Assembly (NCBI GenBank): GCA_002341185.1
Contig: DDNP01000006.1
Location: forward strand, 1,070-37,538
Length of the DNA: 36,469 nucleotides
Direction of reading: 5' to 3'
DNA from: Candidatus Neomicrothrix sp. UBA2517
Lineage (GTDB): Bacteria > Actinomycetota > Acidimicrobiia > Acidimicrobiales > UBA8592
Shown here one piece after another: positions 1 through 8,461 of the stretch. Every line of letters starts with the position of its first letter. Positions within the stretch are counted from its first letter, which is position 1. The translations under genes and the position numbers were made by a program. The notes under the pieces are model-generated. The model saw nothing but the letters and a program-made list of their open reading frames with translations, did no database searches and was not told the origin of the DNA.

Positions 1-49
1 GACCCCCTGCTCCCAAAGCAGGTGCGCTACCGAGCTGCGCCACGTCCCG
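1..49 (-). tRNA. tRNA-Pro (anticodon TGG), 3' part cut by window edge
   Basis: Read on the minus strand from position 49, the sequence gives a 5' acceptor strand CGGGACG, a D-stem GCGC/GCGC with loop AGCTCGGTA, and an anticodon stem CCTGC/GCAGG around the loop TTTGGGA. The anticodon is TGG (window positions 13-15), so this decodes proline CCN codons. The variable loop, T-arm and 3' acceptor strand lie beyond base 1. The 52 bases between it and the end of carD show nothing I can name. Confidence 0.93.
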
Positions 50-101
50 TGAAATTAATGGTATCTGTTATCAAAGCATCTAATACCAATACTATTCGTT
101 A

Positions 102-581
102 TTATTCAAGTGCCTTTTCTACTTTGCCTATGGCTTCCTCATCGGATACTTCAAGAGCGAAACTTAACTCTGACACAAGAACATTCATTGCTTTATTATA
201 GAGGCTCTTCTCACCAGCTGAGAGACCTTTCTCTCGATCCCGAAGAGCAAGGTTTCTCACGACCTCAGCGACTTGATAAACATCACCTGATTTGAGTTTT
301 TCCTGATGGTTTTTAAATCTTCGACTCCAGTTTGATGGCTCTCGAACATCTCTACGTTTAAGAACATCAAAGAGGTCTTCAACATCCTCACCGCTGATAG
401 GCCATCTCATACCTACTTCATCTACTTTCTCAACTGGAACGGAAACAGTCATATCATCCATCACCATTCGCAGAATCAAGTACTCTTTGCGTGATCCAAA
501 TATTGTCTTTACTTTTTTCTCTTCGACTATCGCAGCCCCATGATGAGGATATACGACTCTGTCACCTACTTTGAAGGCCAT
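102..581 (-). CDS. carD: CarD family transcriptional regulator (RNA polymerase-binding)
   Basis: A 159-residue protein that fits the CarD/CdnL family, which binds the RNA polymerase beta subunit and stabilises open promoter complexes. The N-terminal Tudor-like RNAP-interaction domain begins with the typical KVGDRVVYPHHGA. The C-terminal helical DNA-binding part carries a Trp at residue 85 (EPSNWSRRF), matching the Trp85 of mycobacterial CarD that contacts the upstream edge of the bubble. I chose the ATG at 581 rather than an upstream start at 641 because GGAGAG sits just before it and the family starts there. It is divergent from the DUF429 gene and lies beside a tRNA gene. CarD is usually a global factor acting at rRNA and housekeeping promoters, so no local target is implied. 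Confidence 0.93.
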   Translation of the reverse strand: MAFKVGDRVVYPHHGAAIVEEKKVKTIFGSRKEYLILRMVMDDMTVSVPVEKVDEVGMRWPISGEDVEDLFDVLKRRDVREPSNWSRRFKNHQEKLKSGDVYQVAEVVRNLALRDREKGLSAGEKSLYNKAMNVLVSELSFALEVSDEEAIGKVEKALE

Positions 582-583
582 TT

Positions 584-589
584 CTCTCC
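584..589 (-). promoter_or_regulatory. ribosome binding site fixing the carD start
   Basis: On the minus strand GGAGAG lies two bases before the ATG at 581. No comparable site precedes the longer frame that opens at 641, so the shorter 159-residue CarD is preferred. Confidence 0.7.
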
Positions 590-716
590 ATTGATTTAAA
601 TCGTTCTCTAAGGATGCCATTTCCTGAAGCAGAACGCACACCCATTTTAGAATAAGTTCCTACTTTAAGGACTTCAGCTATAGGAACGAGTACTGAACTC
701 ATATTAGTGTTGGAAT

Positions 717-1415
717 ATGGCAGGTAGGAAATGGGTTGCTGGTGTAGATGGAGCACAGAAGGGTTGGGTCGTAGCGTATGTACCACTCCGAAAAGGTCAA
801 GGCACGCATCTAGAAAGGTACGAGCATTTTAGTGATCTAAAAGCAGTTATAGAATCCATGAATTGTTTAGCTACAGCCGTTGATATGCCAATGGGTTTAT
901 CAGATGAACCGAATAACGAAATAGATCAAGAATTACGAAAACGACTCGGGGAGAGAAGGTCATCTCTTTTCCCAACGCCATCAACTGGAGTGTTAAAGGC
1001 TAATACTTATGAAGAAGCCCTTAAACTAAACCGTGAAATCACGGGGAAAGGCATATCAATACAAGCCTGGAACTTAGTGCCTCAAATACGCCAAGTACGC
1101 CAGGTAATACGGCCCTCAGACACCGACAAGTTTTTGGAGTGCCATCCTGAATCATCCTTTGCAGCGATGACGCACACCGCTTTACAATCAAAGAAAACAG
1201 ATGAAGGAGTCCGCCAACGTATGGAACTACTTCTAGAGTTCATTCCAGATCTTCATAATGTTTTGGATGAACTTCCCAAAAAGTGCAAAATCGATGACGC
1301 GTTGGATGCTTGTGCGGCAGCTTGGACAGCCAAGAGATACGTTCGTGGAAAATCCTTAATACTAGGCGGGGACGACTACGATAAAGATGGATATCCAGTA
1401 CGGGTTATTATCTAA
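717..1415 (+). CDS. DUF429 family protein (RNase H-like fold)
   Basis: A 232-residue protein with the hallmarks of the DUF429 family: an N-terminal GVDGAQKGWVVA strand-loop with Asp11, a second acidic strand AVDMPMGL near residue 57, the internal FLECHPESSF segment, and a C-terminal DDALDACAAAWTA helix. The family is predicted to adopt an RNase H-like fold and some members are called predicted nucleases, but no activity is firmly established and I infer none here. The ATG at 717 has only a weak upstream ribosome site. It is divergent from carD across about 135 bases, and an SDR gene follows after 14 bases, so it may be the first gene of a two-gene unit. Confidence 0.85.
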   Translation: MAGRKWVAGVDGAQKGWVVAYVPLRKGQGTHLERYEHFSDLKAVIESMNCLATAVDMPMGLSDEPNNEIDQELRKRLGERRSSLFPTPSTGVLKANTYEEALKLNREITGKGISIQAWNLVPQIRQVRQVIRPSDTDKFLECHPESSFAAMTHTALQSKKTDEGVRQRMELLLEFIPDLHNVLDELPKKCKIDDALDACAAAWTAKRYVRGKSLILGGDDYDKDGYPVRVII

Positions 1416-1429
1416 AGTTTGGAGTAAAG

Positions 1430-2209
1430 ATGGGTGGAAGATTAAAAAACAAAGTCTGCTATATCACTGGTGCTGCTTCGGGAATCGGACTGGCATGCGC
1501 CGAACGGCTTAGTGCCGAATCAGCTACCGTCATCGGCTCGGACCTCCAGTCCTCAGACGAGTGGAGTAAGCATATTGCTGGTCAAGAGTCCTTCTTTGAA
1601 CTCGATGTTAGAGATGAACAAGCTCAAATAGACGTTGTCTCAAATATTGTTGACTCTTACGGCCGAATTGATGCCGTCATCACATCCGCCGGAATAGCAG
1701 GAGGTGGACCTGTTCATTCAATTGATTTGGAGAACTGGCAGCACGTCCAAGATGTGAACCTCACCGGAACAATGCTGACGATTAAAGCCGTGTTACCAAC
1801 AATGATGGAGCAGCGTTCAGGGAGCATCGTCACCGTCGCAAGCATTGAGGGAATCGAAGGATGCGAAGGTGGGTCAACATATAACGCATCTAAAGGCGGC
1901 GTAATTCTTCTAACCAAAAATCTTGCCAATGATTATGGAAGGCTTGGGATACGAGCAAATGCGATATGCCCCGGCTTCATTCGCACACCAATGTTTGAAG
2001 CAACGGTTTCGTTGATGGGAGAACGAGCCGAAAAGATAAAAGACCAACACAAGCTTGGCCGCTGGGGAGAATCCAGTGAAATAGCTGGCGCAGCCTACTT
2101 CCTAATCAGCGATGATTCATCATTCGTGACAGGGGTTGCTCTGCCAGTTGATGGCGGGTACACGGCAGGGCACTGGTACGGACTGACCACTCTCATGGGA
2201 CTTGAATAA
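1430..2209 (+). CDS. SDR family NAD(P)-dependent oxidoreductase
   Basis: A 259-residue classical short-chain dehydrogenase. The nucleotide-binding motif TGAASGIG lies at residues 13-20, an NAG-like loop appears as TSAGIAGGG, and the catalytic Tyr151 and Lys155 sit in YNASK with a Ser in VTVASIEG upstream. The C-terminal PVDGGYTAG is typical of 3-oxoacyl-ACP reductase/glucose-dehydrogenase-like members. GGAG precedes the ATG at 1430 by a short spacer. The substrate cannot be told from sequence. It ends one base from the converging lipoprotein gene, leaving no room for a terminator between them. Confidence 0.9.
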   Translation: MGGRLKNKVCYITGAASGIGLACAERLSAESATVIGSDLQSSDEWSKHIAGQESFFELDVRDEQAQIDVVSNIVDSYGRIDAVITSAGIAGGGPVHSIDLENWQHVQDVNLTGTMLTIKAVLPTMMEQRSGSIVTVASIEGIEGCEGGSTYNASKGGVILLTKNLANDYGRLGIRANAICPGFIRTPMFEATVSLMGERAEKIKDQHKLGRWGESSEIAGAAYFLISDDSSFVTGVALPVDGGYTAGHWYGLTTLMGLE

Positions 2210-2210
2210 A

Positions 2211-3095
2211 CTAATCAAAGACAACTTCAAACATGAGCGGCCATAACTTCCCCGTTAACAAAAAACTGGCCGACTCTTTGTTATACGCGATTCCATTCAA
2301 GACATTTGCATCACTTACGCCTTCATAGGCTTGCAGGTCTGAAGCATCAATGACTTTATCAACATGACCAGATGCCTTATCAATAGAAATAATAGTATTT
2401 GTTTGCCACATGTTCGCATAAACATGCTCATCAACGCATTCAAGCTCATTTAACCTATTCACACTTACCAAATCGCTTGTGACTTGCAATGATCCAGTGA
2501 TTTCAAATGTTTCCGGATCACGCAGAGTTAACGAATCACTTCCATCTGATAGATAGAGTGAAGTGCCATCAAAGCACAACCCCCATCCCTCGCCATCATA
2601 TTCGAATTGTTCAATAAGAGAGAATGTTTCGATGTCATAGACAAAAGCTTTGCCACCTGTCCATGTTAACTGCATGACAGTGTCGCCAACGATTGTTATT
2701 CCTTCCCCAAAAAACTGGGGGGCAAGAAGAATATCTCGGAGCACCTCTCCATTGGATGCATCAATTTCTGTAAGGCCTGATGATCCGCGAAGCCCGCGGC
2801 TTTCAAAGAGTCTCTCTCCATAGAACTCCAACCCCTGTGTGAAAGCAGTTTCATCATGTGGTCTTGTGCCAACTACTCGCATTGCTACTAGCTGACTTCG
2901 CACTACTTCCAGTTGTGTTGGGCCCACACTAGGCGTAGCCACAGGAGTCGGCATTGCAGTTACCTGTTCAGGTGTTGAGTTAACCGCAGCCAACTCAGTG
3001 GAAACCGAAGGAATGTTTTCACCACTGCTACTGCACGCCACAAAAGCGAACAGAATACATAATGTAACTGCTAGTCGTTTGACATCCCTCACCAC
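2211..3095 (-). CDS. glutamine cyclotransferase-like lipoprotein
   Basis: A 294-residue exported protein. The N-terminus is a lipoprotein signal: basic VRDVKR, a hydrophobic stretch, then FVAC with Cys21 as the likely lipidated residue, followed by a Ser/Thr/Pro-rich linker up to about residue 65. From about residue 72 the sequence matches the glutamine cyclotransferase family (Glu_cyclase_2): RPHDETAFTQGLEFYG, ESRGLRGSSGLTEID, the FGEGI loop with its conserved Glu, LTWTGG, and a beta-propeller-like repeat pattern. Family members convert N-terminal Gln to pyroglutamate; whether this one does is inference. The start is a GTG with a poor ribosome site, 12 bases after the CoA-transferase stop, so translational coupling is likely. 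The link to the CoA-transferase is not obvious. Confidence 0.85.
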   Translation of the reverse strand: MVRDVKRLAVTLCILFAFVACSSSGENIPSVSTELAAVNSTPEQVTAMPTPVATPSVGPTQLEVVRSQLVAMRVVGTRPHDETAFTQGLEFYGERLFESRGLRGSSGLTEIDASNGEVLRDILLAPQFFGEGITIVGDTVMQLTWTGGKAFVYDIETFSLIEQFEYDGEGWGLCFDGTSLYLSDGSDSLTLRDPETFEITGSLQVTSDLVSVNRLNELECVDEHVYANMWQTNTIISIDKASGHVDKVIDASDLQAYEGVSDANVLNGIAYNKESASFLLTGKLWPLMFEVVFD

Positions 3096-3107
3096 AATTG
3101 TATGAAA

Positions 3108-4298
3108 CTATTCTGAAGAGAGTTGACGGATTTGGTCTTCGGTAAAACCAATTTCCATCAAAACATTTTCGGTATGTTCTCCTAAATCAGGAGCCACGTG
3201 TGAAGGTTCCCAGGGTGTGCCTTGAAAATCACAGGGAGTCGATACCATACGCGTGGACGAAACCCCGTCGGGGACATCAACAAACAATCCCGCATCAACA
3301 CTTTGTGGGTCAGCTAAGACATCATCGATACTATTTATGGGCGCCCAAAAAAAATCCGGTTCTGACTCAAATATAGGTTCCCATTCACTCAACGACTTTT
3401 TCGCGAATTCTTTATCAAGTAGGCTAATGAGTTCACCAGCGTTGATTGCTCGAGATCGAGGATCGGAGAAACGTTCATCCTCCATCCATTCTGGATGCCC
3501 AACGACTCTACAAAGTGGTGGCCAGTGGCGAAGTCCCTCTAACCCAACAATCCAAAATCGCTTTCCATCTCCAGCACTATAGTTATTTATTGCAACGTTC
3601 CCCATTGTTTCTCTATTGCCAACGGATAATGTCATGCCCCATAACAAAGCAATGTTCATATCAAAACCAACTGTGTACGCACCTTGCCTATACAAAGACG
3701 TCGAAACAAACTGCCCCTTGCCAGTTTTCTCACGCGAATACAATGCAGCTGAGATAGCTGCCGCTGCTGAGATTCCGGTATTGTGGTCTCCCATTCCGCC
3801 ACGTTGGAACGGAGGGTTACCATCATCGGCAGTTAAAAGACTGGCAATGCCTGAGCGTGCCCAAAACGCAGCGACATCATACGCTGGCTTATCTGCGTCA
3901 GCCCCTTCATTCCCGTACCCAGTAATTCCGCAATAGATCAACTGATCATTTTGGGAAAGCAATGTTTCATGGTCAAGTCCAAGGCGTTTCAATGCACCTG
4001 TTCTAAGATTCGTGATGAAAACATCTGCGCTTCCGATCAAAGACATAGCCGCCTCAAGACCCTCCGAAGTGCTCAAATCTAAAACGACAGACCTTTTGCC
4101 TCTGTTATCTAATTCAAACGGAGGGTTATTGGGCATGTCTCCACCTAGCATTCGCTGAAATGACCGTGCCGGGTCACCTGAGGGAGGTTCAACCTTGATG
4201 ACATCAGCGCCCCAATCTGCAAGCAGGCCTGCAGCAGCTGGTCCAGCAACCCACACTCCCAATTCAACTACACGCACGCCTTCCATAGGTCCAGGCAT
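3108..4298 (-). CDS. CaiB/BaiF family (family III) CoA-transferase
   Basis: A 396-residue family III CoA-transferase, which moves CoA between carboxylic acids through an aspartyl-CoA intermediate. It shows the N-terminal GVRVVELGVWVAGP and ADWGADVIKVEPPSGDPAR signature, the VVLDLSTSEG strand and LRTGALKRLGL. Asp171 in GGMGDHNTG is in the position of the catalytic aspartate. I chose the ATG at 4298 because AGGAG lies five bases upstream; an in-frame ATG at 4301 and a more distant one at 4322 are less well placed. It is first in a reverse two-gene unit with the lipoprotein and is divergent from the nitroreductase. The acid substrate is unknown. Confidence 0.92.
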   Translation of the reverse strand: MPGPMEGVRVVELGVWVAGPAAAGLLADWGADVIKVEPPSGDPARSFQRMLGGDMPNNPPFELDNRGKRSVVLDLSTSEGLEAAMSLIGSADVFITNLRTGALKRLGLDHETLLSQNDQLIYCGITGYGNEGADADKPAYDVAAFWARSGIASLLTADDGNPPFQRGGMGDHNTGISAAAAISAALYSREKTGKGQFVSTSLYRQGAYTVGFDMNIALLWGMTLSVGNRETMGNVAINNYSAGDGKRFWIVGLEGLRHWPPLCRVVGHPEWMEDERFSDPRSRAINAGELISLLDKEFAKKSLSEWEPIFESEPDFFWAPINSIDDVLADPQSVDAGLFVDVPDGVSSTRMVSTPCDFQGTPWEPSHVAPDLGEHTENVLMEIGFTEDQIRQLSSE

Positions 4299-4303
4299 CA
4301 TTA

Positions 4304-4308
4304 CTCCT
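4304..4308 (-). promoter_or_regulatory. ribosome binding site deciding the CoA-transferase start
   Basis: AGGAG on the minus strand lies five bases before the ATG at 4298 and only two before the ATG at 4301. The site falls inside the longer frame that opens at 4322, which argues against that longer start. Confidence 0.6.
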
Positions 4309-4429
4309 AACGTAATTCCCATAGCTTAGGGGCATTGCATCGATTAGGTGAATCCTCAACAGAACATATATTTGAGCAGTTCAACTGGGCTAACGACCCT
4401 ATGAAGATTTTCTCTGCTACAACAGAAAC

Positions 4430-5140
4430 ATGTCAGATCATTACGAATACCCATACCCTTCAACAGAACTTGAATCTCGTTACCCTTTCTATCCATATGA
4501 GCATCAACGTCTCCCAGAAGAAATTATGAAGCAGAGAGCGTCGTTATTCTTCGAAGAAATGAATCAGCGGCGCAGCATCAGAATGTTTAGCTCAGACACA
4601 GTTCCGACACGCCTAATAGAATTAGCCGTGCGAACTGCTTCAACGGCACCATCGGGCGCTCACAAACAGCCATGGACTTTCATAGCAACACAAAATAGTG
4701 AAATCAAAAGAGCGATTCGTGAAGCAGCCGAAGAAGAAGAAAGAAAAAATTACCTAGAAAACAGAATGAATGCCGATTGGCAAGAAGCTATCGCCCCGCT
4801 AGGAACCGACTATCACAAAGAATTTTTAGAAATAGCGCCATGGCTAGTAGTGCTATTTGAACAACGTTATGAAATAGCATCAGATGGCTCACACAGAAAA
4901 AATTATTATGTAAAAGAGAGCGTCGGTATAGCTGCCGGACTATTCATAGCATCCCTCCATCGCATGGGACTCGCAACGCTTACCCACACGCCATCGCCAA
5001 TGAAATTCCTAAATCAAATATTGGAAAGGCCAGTTAACGAACGTCCATTTTGCTTATTTCCGATTGGGTACCCTTTAGATGGCATCAAAGTTCCAGACCT
5101 TCAACGCAAGGAACTTGATGAAATCTTGCATGTCTTTTAG
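4430..5140 (+). CDS. nitroreductase-fold flavoprotein, iodotyrosine deiodinase-like
   Basis: A 236-residue FMN flavoprotein of the nitroreductase fold that closely resembles vertebrate iodotyrosine deiodinase. Shared features are RRSIRMFS (FMN phosphate), TAPSGAHKQPWTF, the acidic helix ending EEEERKNY, and the C-terminal VPDLQRKELDEI. The three residues that grip the halotyrosine zwitterion in the human enzyme (Glu157, Tyr161, Lys182) have counterparts at Glu104, Tyr108 and Lys130 (HKEFL). FMN contacts in the THTPSPM loop are also present. There is no membrane anchor, as in known bacterial homologues. The predicted reaction is reductive dehalogenation of halotyrosines, but other substrates remain possible. 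No clear ribosome site precedes the ATG. It is divergent from the CoA-transferase and precedes the amidohydrolase by 50 bases. Confidence 0.82.
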   Translation: MSDHYEYPYPSTELESRYPFYPYEHQRLPEEIMKQRASLFFEEMNQRRSIRMFSSDTVPTRLIELAVRTASTAPSGAHKQPWTFIATQNSEIKRAIREAAEEEERKNYLENRMNADWQEAIAPLGTDYHKEFLEIAPWLVVLFEQRYEIASDGSHRKNYYVKESVGIAAGLFIASLHRMGLATLTHTPSPMKFLNQILERPVNERPFCLFPIGYPLDGIKVPDLQRKELDEILHVF

Positions 5141-5190
5141 AAGCTTATGCGGTCAATATGTAAACTATTAAATAATTCAGAGGAGCAAAA

Positions 5191-6933
5191 ATGTCATACG
5201 ATCTAGTCATCACAGGGGGAAACGTCGTCGATGGTACTGGAGACTCCGCCTTCCAAGCCGATATAGGAATACGTGACGGCAAGATACAGAGCATAGGGAA
5301 AAACCTTCCAGCAGAATCCTCACAGGTCATTGATGCTTCGGGAAAGATTGTTACACCAGGTTTTGTTGATATTCACACACATTATGACGGACAAGCCACA
5401 TGGGATGGCCTTCTGGAACCCTCATCTGGGCATGGCGTCACAACAGTAGTTATGGGTAACTGCGGAGTAGGGTTCGCTCCGGTACGCCCTGGACAGGAAG
5501 AATGGCTCATACAACTAATGGAAGGCGTTGAAGATATCCCCGGAACTGCGCTCTCTGAAGGAATCGAATGGACTTGGGAATCATTCCCCGAATACCTCGA
5601 CACACTTGATATGAAAGAATACGCCATTGATATAGGATCTCAAGTCGCACACGGAGCCATCAGGTCATACGTCATGGGGGACCGCGGATCAAACAACGAA
5701 CCCGCAACAAAGACTGACATTGCGCACATGAAAAAACTCGTTCACGAAGCAATAGATGCAGGTGCACTCGGTGTCTCAACATCAAGAGTCCTCGGCCACC
5801 GCGCAATGAACGGAGAGCCTGTACCTGGAACATTCGCAGCGGAAGACGAGCTATACGGTTTGGGTGAAGCACTTCAAGACGCTGGTCAAGGAGTTTTTGA
5901 GCTCGCACCCGCTGGAGCAGATGGCCAGGACCTAGTTAATGCACCAAAAGAAATGGAATGGATGAAAAAACTATCTGCGACAATTCAACGCCCAGTTACT
6001 TTCGCGCTTCTTCAAAATGAAACAGAACCACACCTTTGGAAACAACTTCTCGAAGAATCACTTGAAGCCGCAAACCAAGGAAGTCAGTGCTTTCCTCAAG
6101 TAGCAGGACGACCATTCGGGTTGCTAATAGGTTTGCAAACACATCACGCTTTCGCAAAGAGGCCAAGCTTCATCAATCTCTCACACCTACCGCACGATGA
6201 ACTAGTGCACCAGCTAAAGCAGAATTCAGTGCGAGACGCAATACTCAACGAAACTGATAACGCTCCAGATCCAAATATCCTATTTGACGGAATGAGCCGG
6301 ATGATCCAATCAATGCTTCACCGTCTTTACCCAATGGGAGAAATACCGGACTATGAACCTAACCCAAACAAAAGTTTCGTATCGCTAGCAGAAGCAAGAA
6401 ATACGACAGCAGAAGCAGTTCTCTTTGACTACATGTTAGAAAATAATGGACATGCAATGGGCATGATGCCAATCTTCAATTACGTAGACGGAAACCATGA
6501 CGTAATTAGAGAAATGCTCCTTCACCCGCAAGCGGTTTCAGGCCTCTCAGATGGTGGCGCACATTGCGGAATGATTTGCGACGCATCAATACCAACATTT
6601 ATGCTCAGTCACTGGACGCGAGACAGAACTCGAGGAGAAAAACTTCCACTCGAATGGATCATCAAAAAGCAGACCAACGACACAGCTTCTCTCTACGGTT
6701 TAGACGACAGAGGAACACTACAGATCGGAAAGAGAGCAGATATAAACGTAATAGACTACGATGCGCTTACCTTATACGGTCCTAAAATGGCCTATGACCT
6801 TCCAGCAGGAGGAAGAAGACTCCTACAAGAAGCATCAGGGTACGACTACACAGTTGTCGCAGGAACCGTTACAAGACAATTTGGCAAAGATACTGGGCAA
6901 CGACCCGGCCGGTTGATTCGAGGTGCTAGGTAG
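5191..6933 (+). CDS. N-acyl-D-amino-acid deacylase family amidohydrolase
   Basis: A 580-residue metal-dependent amidohydrolase of the D-aminoacylase/dihydroorotase superfamily branch. The start reads DLVITGGNVVDGTGD as in the family. Metal ligands are visible as His62 and His64 in DIHTHYDGQ. Cys91 in GNCGVGFAP corresponds to the bridging cysteine of D-aminoacylase, and Asp454 in LSDGGAHCG to the catalytic aspartate. The C-terminal small beta domain closes with RADINVIDYDAL and VVAGTVTRQFG. GAGGAG stands before the ATG. Members remove acyl groups from N-acyl-D-amino acids, but many actinobacterial homologues are uncharacterised, so the substrate is inferred only at family level. A YbaK-type gene follows after eight bases. 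Confidence 0.88.
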   Translation: MSYDLVITGGNVVDGTGDSAFQADIGIRDGKIQSIGKNLPAESSQVIDASGKIVTPGFVDIHTHYDGQATWDGLLEPSSGHGVTTVVMGNCGVGFAPVRPGQEEWLIQLMEGVEDIPGTALSEGIEWTWESFPEYLDTLDMKEYAIDIGSQVAHGAIRSYVMGDRGSNNEPATKTDIAHMKKLVHEAIDAGALGVSTSRVLGHRAMNGEPVPGTFAAEDELYGLGEALQDAGQGVFELAPAGADGQDLVNAPKEMEWMKKLSATIQRPVTFALLQNETEPHLWKQLLEESLEAANQGSQCFPQVAGRPFGLLIGLQTHHAFAKRPSFINLSHLPHDELVHQLKQNSVRDAILNETDNAPDPNILFDGMSRMIQSMLHRLYPMGEIPDYEPNPNKSFVSLAEARNTTAEAVLFDYMLENNGHAMGMMPIFNYVDGNHDVIREMLLHPQAVSGLSDGGAHCGMICDASIPTFMLSHWTRDRTRGEKLPLEWIIKKQTNDTASLYGLDDRGTLQIGKRADINVIDYDALTLYGPKMAYDLPAGGRRLLQEASGYDYTVVAGTVTRQFGKDTGQRPGRLIRGAR

Positions 6934-6941
6934 CATTAGCT

Positions 6942-7415
6942 GTGAAAGCCAACGACCGATTCCGAAAAGCATGCAAAAGCTTCAACTACGAACCAGACAT
7001 ACAATTCTTCCCTGAAGGAACAAAAACAGCATCAGATGCTGCAGCAGCAGTAGGCTGCGACGTTTCCCAAATCGTCAAATCTCTAGTCTTTACAGCAGAT
7101 AACGGCGCTGTACTTCTCCTCGTCTCAGGCAAAAACAGAGTAAGCGAAAACAAAATCAAAAAAATCCTTAATTTAACGGCCATCACAATGGCAGCCCCAA
7201 AAGTAGTCCAATCTCACACTGGATTCGCTATAGGGGGAACACCACCATTTGGACACACCCAAAAAATACAAACACTCATGGATGAAGACCTCACGGCTTT
7301 TGATGAAGTCTGGGCTGCAGCCGGAACACCAAATTCATGCTTCCCCATCTCACCAGATGACCTTCTTCAAATTTCCAGTGCTACTCTTGCAGAAGTAAAA
7401 CTAGATAAAAAGTAA
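6942..7415 (+). CDS. YbaK/EbsC family aminoacyl-tRNA deacylase-like protein
   Basis: A 157-residue single-domain protein of the YbaK/ProX group, which hydrolyses mischarged aminoacyl-tRNA such as Ala- or Cys-tRNA(Pro). The conserved Lys46 sits in SQIVKSLVF, followed by LLLVSGKNRVSENKI. The substrate-binding GGTPPFGH loop and the EVWAAAGTPNSCFPISPDDL segment match the family's GGxxPxGH and GxxxxxxxxxPxDL patterns. The start is GTG at 6942, eight bases after the amidohydrolase stop, so the two are probably translated together. Sub-family and tRNA target cannot be settled from sequence; a free-standing editing role is inference. Confidence 0.85.
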   Translation: MKANDRFRKACKSFNYEPDIQFFPEGTKTASDAAAAVGCDVSQIVKSLVFTADNGAVLLLVSGKNRVSENKIKKILNLTAITMAAPKVVQSHTGFAIGGTPPFGHTQKIQTLMDEDLTAFDEVWAAAGTPNSCFPISPDDLLQISSATLAEVKLDKK

Positions 7416-7436
7416 ATATCTATTAAGGGAGAAATA

Positions 7437-8339
7437 ATGGGGATTTGCGAAAACCAAGTAGTCATCGTTACAGGAGCAGGCCGAGGGTTAGGGCGATCCC
7501 ACGCACTGGAATTAGCAAGACAAGGAGCGAAAGTTCTCGTTAATGATCTCGGAGTTGAACGAGATGGAAGCCAAGGTAGTAACGGGCCAGCACAACAGGT
7601 CGTTAATGACATACGCGCATTTGGAGGTCAAGCCGAGGTCAATTCAGCCGATGTCGCTGACTGGCAACAAGCCCAAGACATGATCCACCAAGCAATTGAT
7701 ACCTGGGGGCGGTTAGACGGTTTAGTCTGCAACGCAGGTTTCCTGCGAGACCGAATGCTTGCAAGCATGAATGAAGAAGAATGGGACAGTGTCATACGTG
7801 TGCATCTAAAAGGCCATTTCGCCCCTGCCCGTCACGCCATTGCATACTGGCGAGACCAAGTTAAAAGCGGAAATGAAGTAGTAGCGCGAATAGTCAACAC
7901 AAGTTCCGGAGCTGGACTCATGGGATCAATCGGGCAAGGGAACTACGCAGCAGCAAAGGCAGCCATTGCATTACTCACAGTTCAGCAAGCCGCTGAATGG
8001 GAGCGCTACGGTGTTGCAGTCAACGCAGTAGCACCTGATGCAAGGACACGAATGACCGAGGGAATCTTCTACTCTTCCGACGATGTCAAAGAAGGAACAT
8101 TTGACGAAAAATCCCCCGATAATGTAGCTCCCCTTGTAGCGTGGCTCATTAGTCATGGTTGCGACATAAGCGGAAGAACATTCGAAGCTACGGCAGGCCA
8201 ACTCAACGTCTGTGATGGATGGCAACACGGAGCAGTTGCATCAGTAGGAGATAGAAGAATGGAAGCCGAAGAAGTAGCAAAACTTGTCCATCAAAGCATC
8301 AAGAACACACAGCCACCTGAAACCGTTTACGGGGCATAA
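7437..8339 (+). CDS. SDR oxidoreductase, multifunctional-enzyme-2-like 3-hydroxyacyl-CoA dehydrogenase type
   Basis: A 300-residue short-chain dehydrogenase. TGAGRGLGRSHALELA (glycine motif from residue 12) and VLVNDLGVERDGS resemble the dehydrogenase domain of peroxisomal multifunctional enzyme type 2, which oxidises (3R)-hydroxyacyl-CoA. CNAGFLRDRML and the catalytic Tyr170/Lys174 in NYAAAK are intact. Compared with a minimal SDR it has a longer C-terminal tail, roughly residues 225-300, as many actinobacterial lipid-degrading members do. GGGAG precedes the ATG at 7437. Proximity to acyl-CoA dehydrogenases and a CoA-transferase supports a beta-oxidation role, but the substrate is inferred. 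Confidence 0.88.
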   Translation: MGICENQVVIVTGAGRGLGRSHALELARQGAKVLVNDLGVERDGSQGSNGPAQQVVNDIRAFGGQAEVNSADVADWQQAQDMIHQAIDTWGRLDGLVCNAGFLRDRMLASMNEEEWDSVIRVHLKGHFAPARHAIAYWRDQVKSGNEVVARIVNTSSGAGLMGSIGQGNYAAAKAAIALLTVQQAAEWERYGVAVNAVAPDARTRMTEGIFYSSDDVKEGTFDEKSPDNVAPLVAWLISHGCDISGRTFEATAGQLNVCDGWQHGAVASVGDRRMEAEEVAKLVHQSIKNTQPPETVYGA

Positions 8340-8461
8340 CGGTCACCAGCGAGCCTACGAAAAGTTAACATACTGGTAACACAATTTTGGTATGTCTCGC
8401 AGATGATGGTGTTAATGTAATAACAACTTCAATACCGTTTGGAGAGAAAGCGAAGTATCAG

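Noticed and set aside
562..786. Reverse-strand frame of 74 residues upstream of and overlapping carD
   Set aside because: It overlaps the starts of both carD and the DUF429 gene in other frames, has no ribosome site and no recognisable sequence; the divergent interval is better explained as promoter space.
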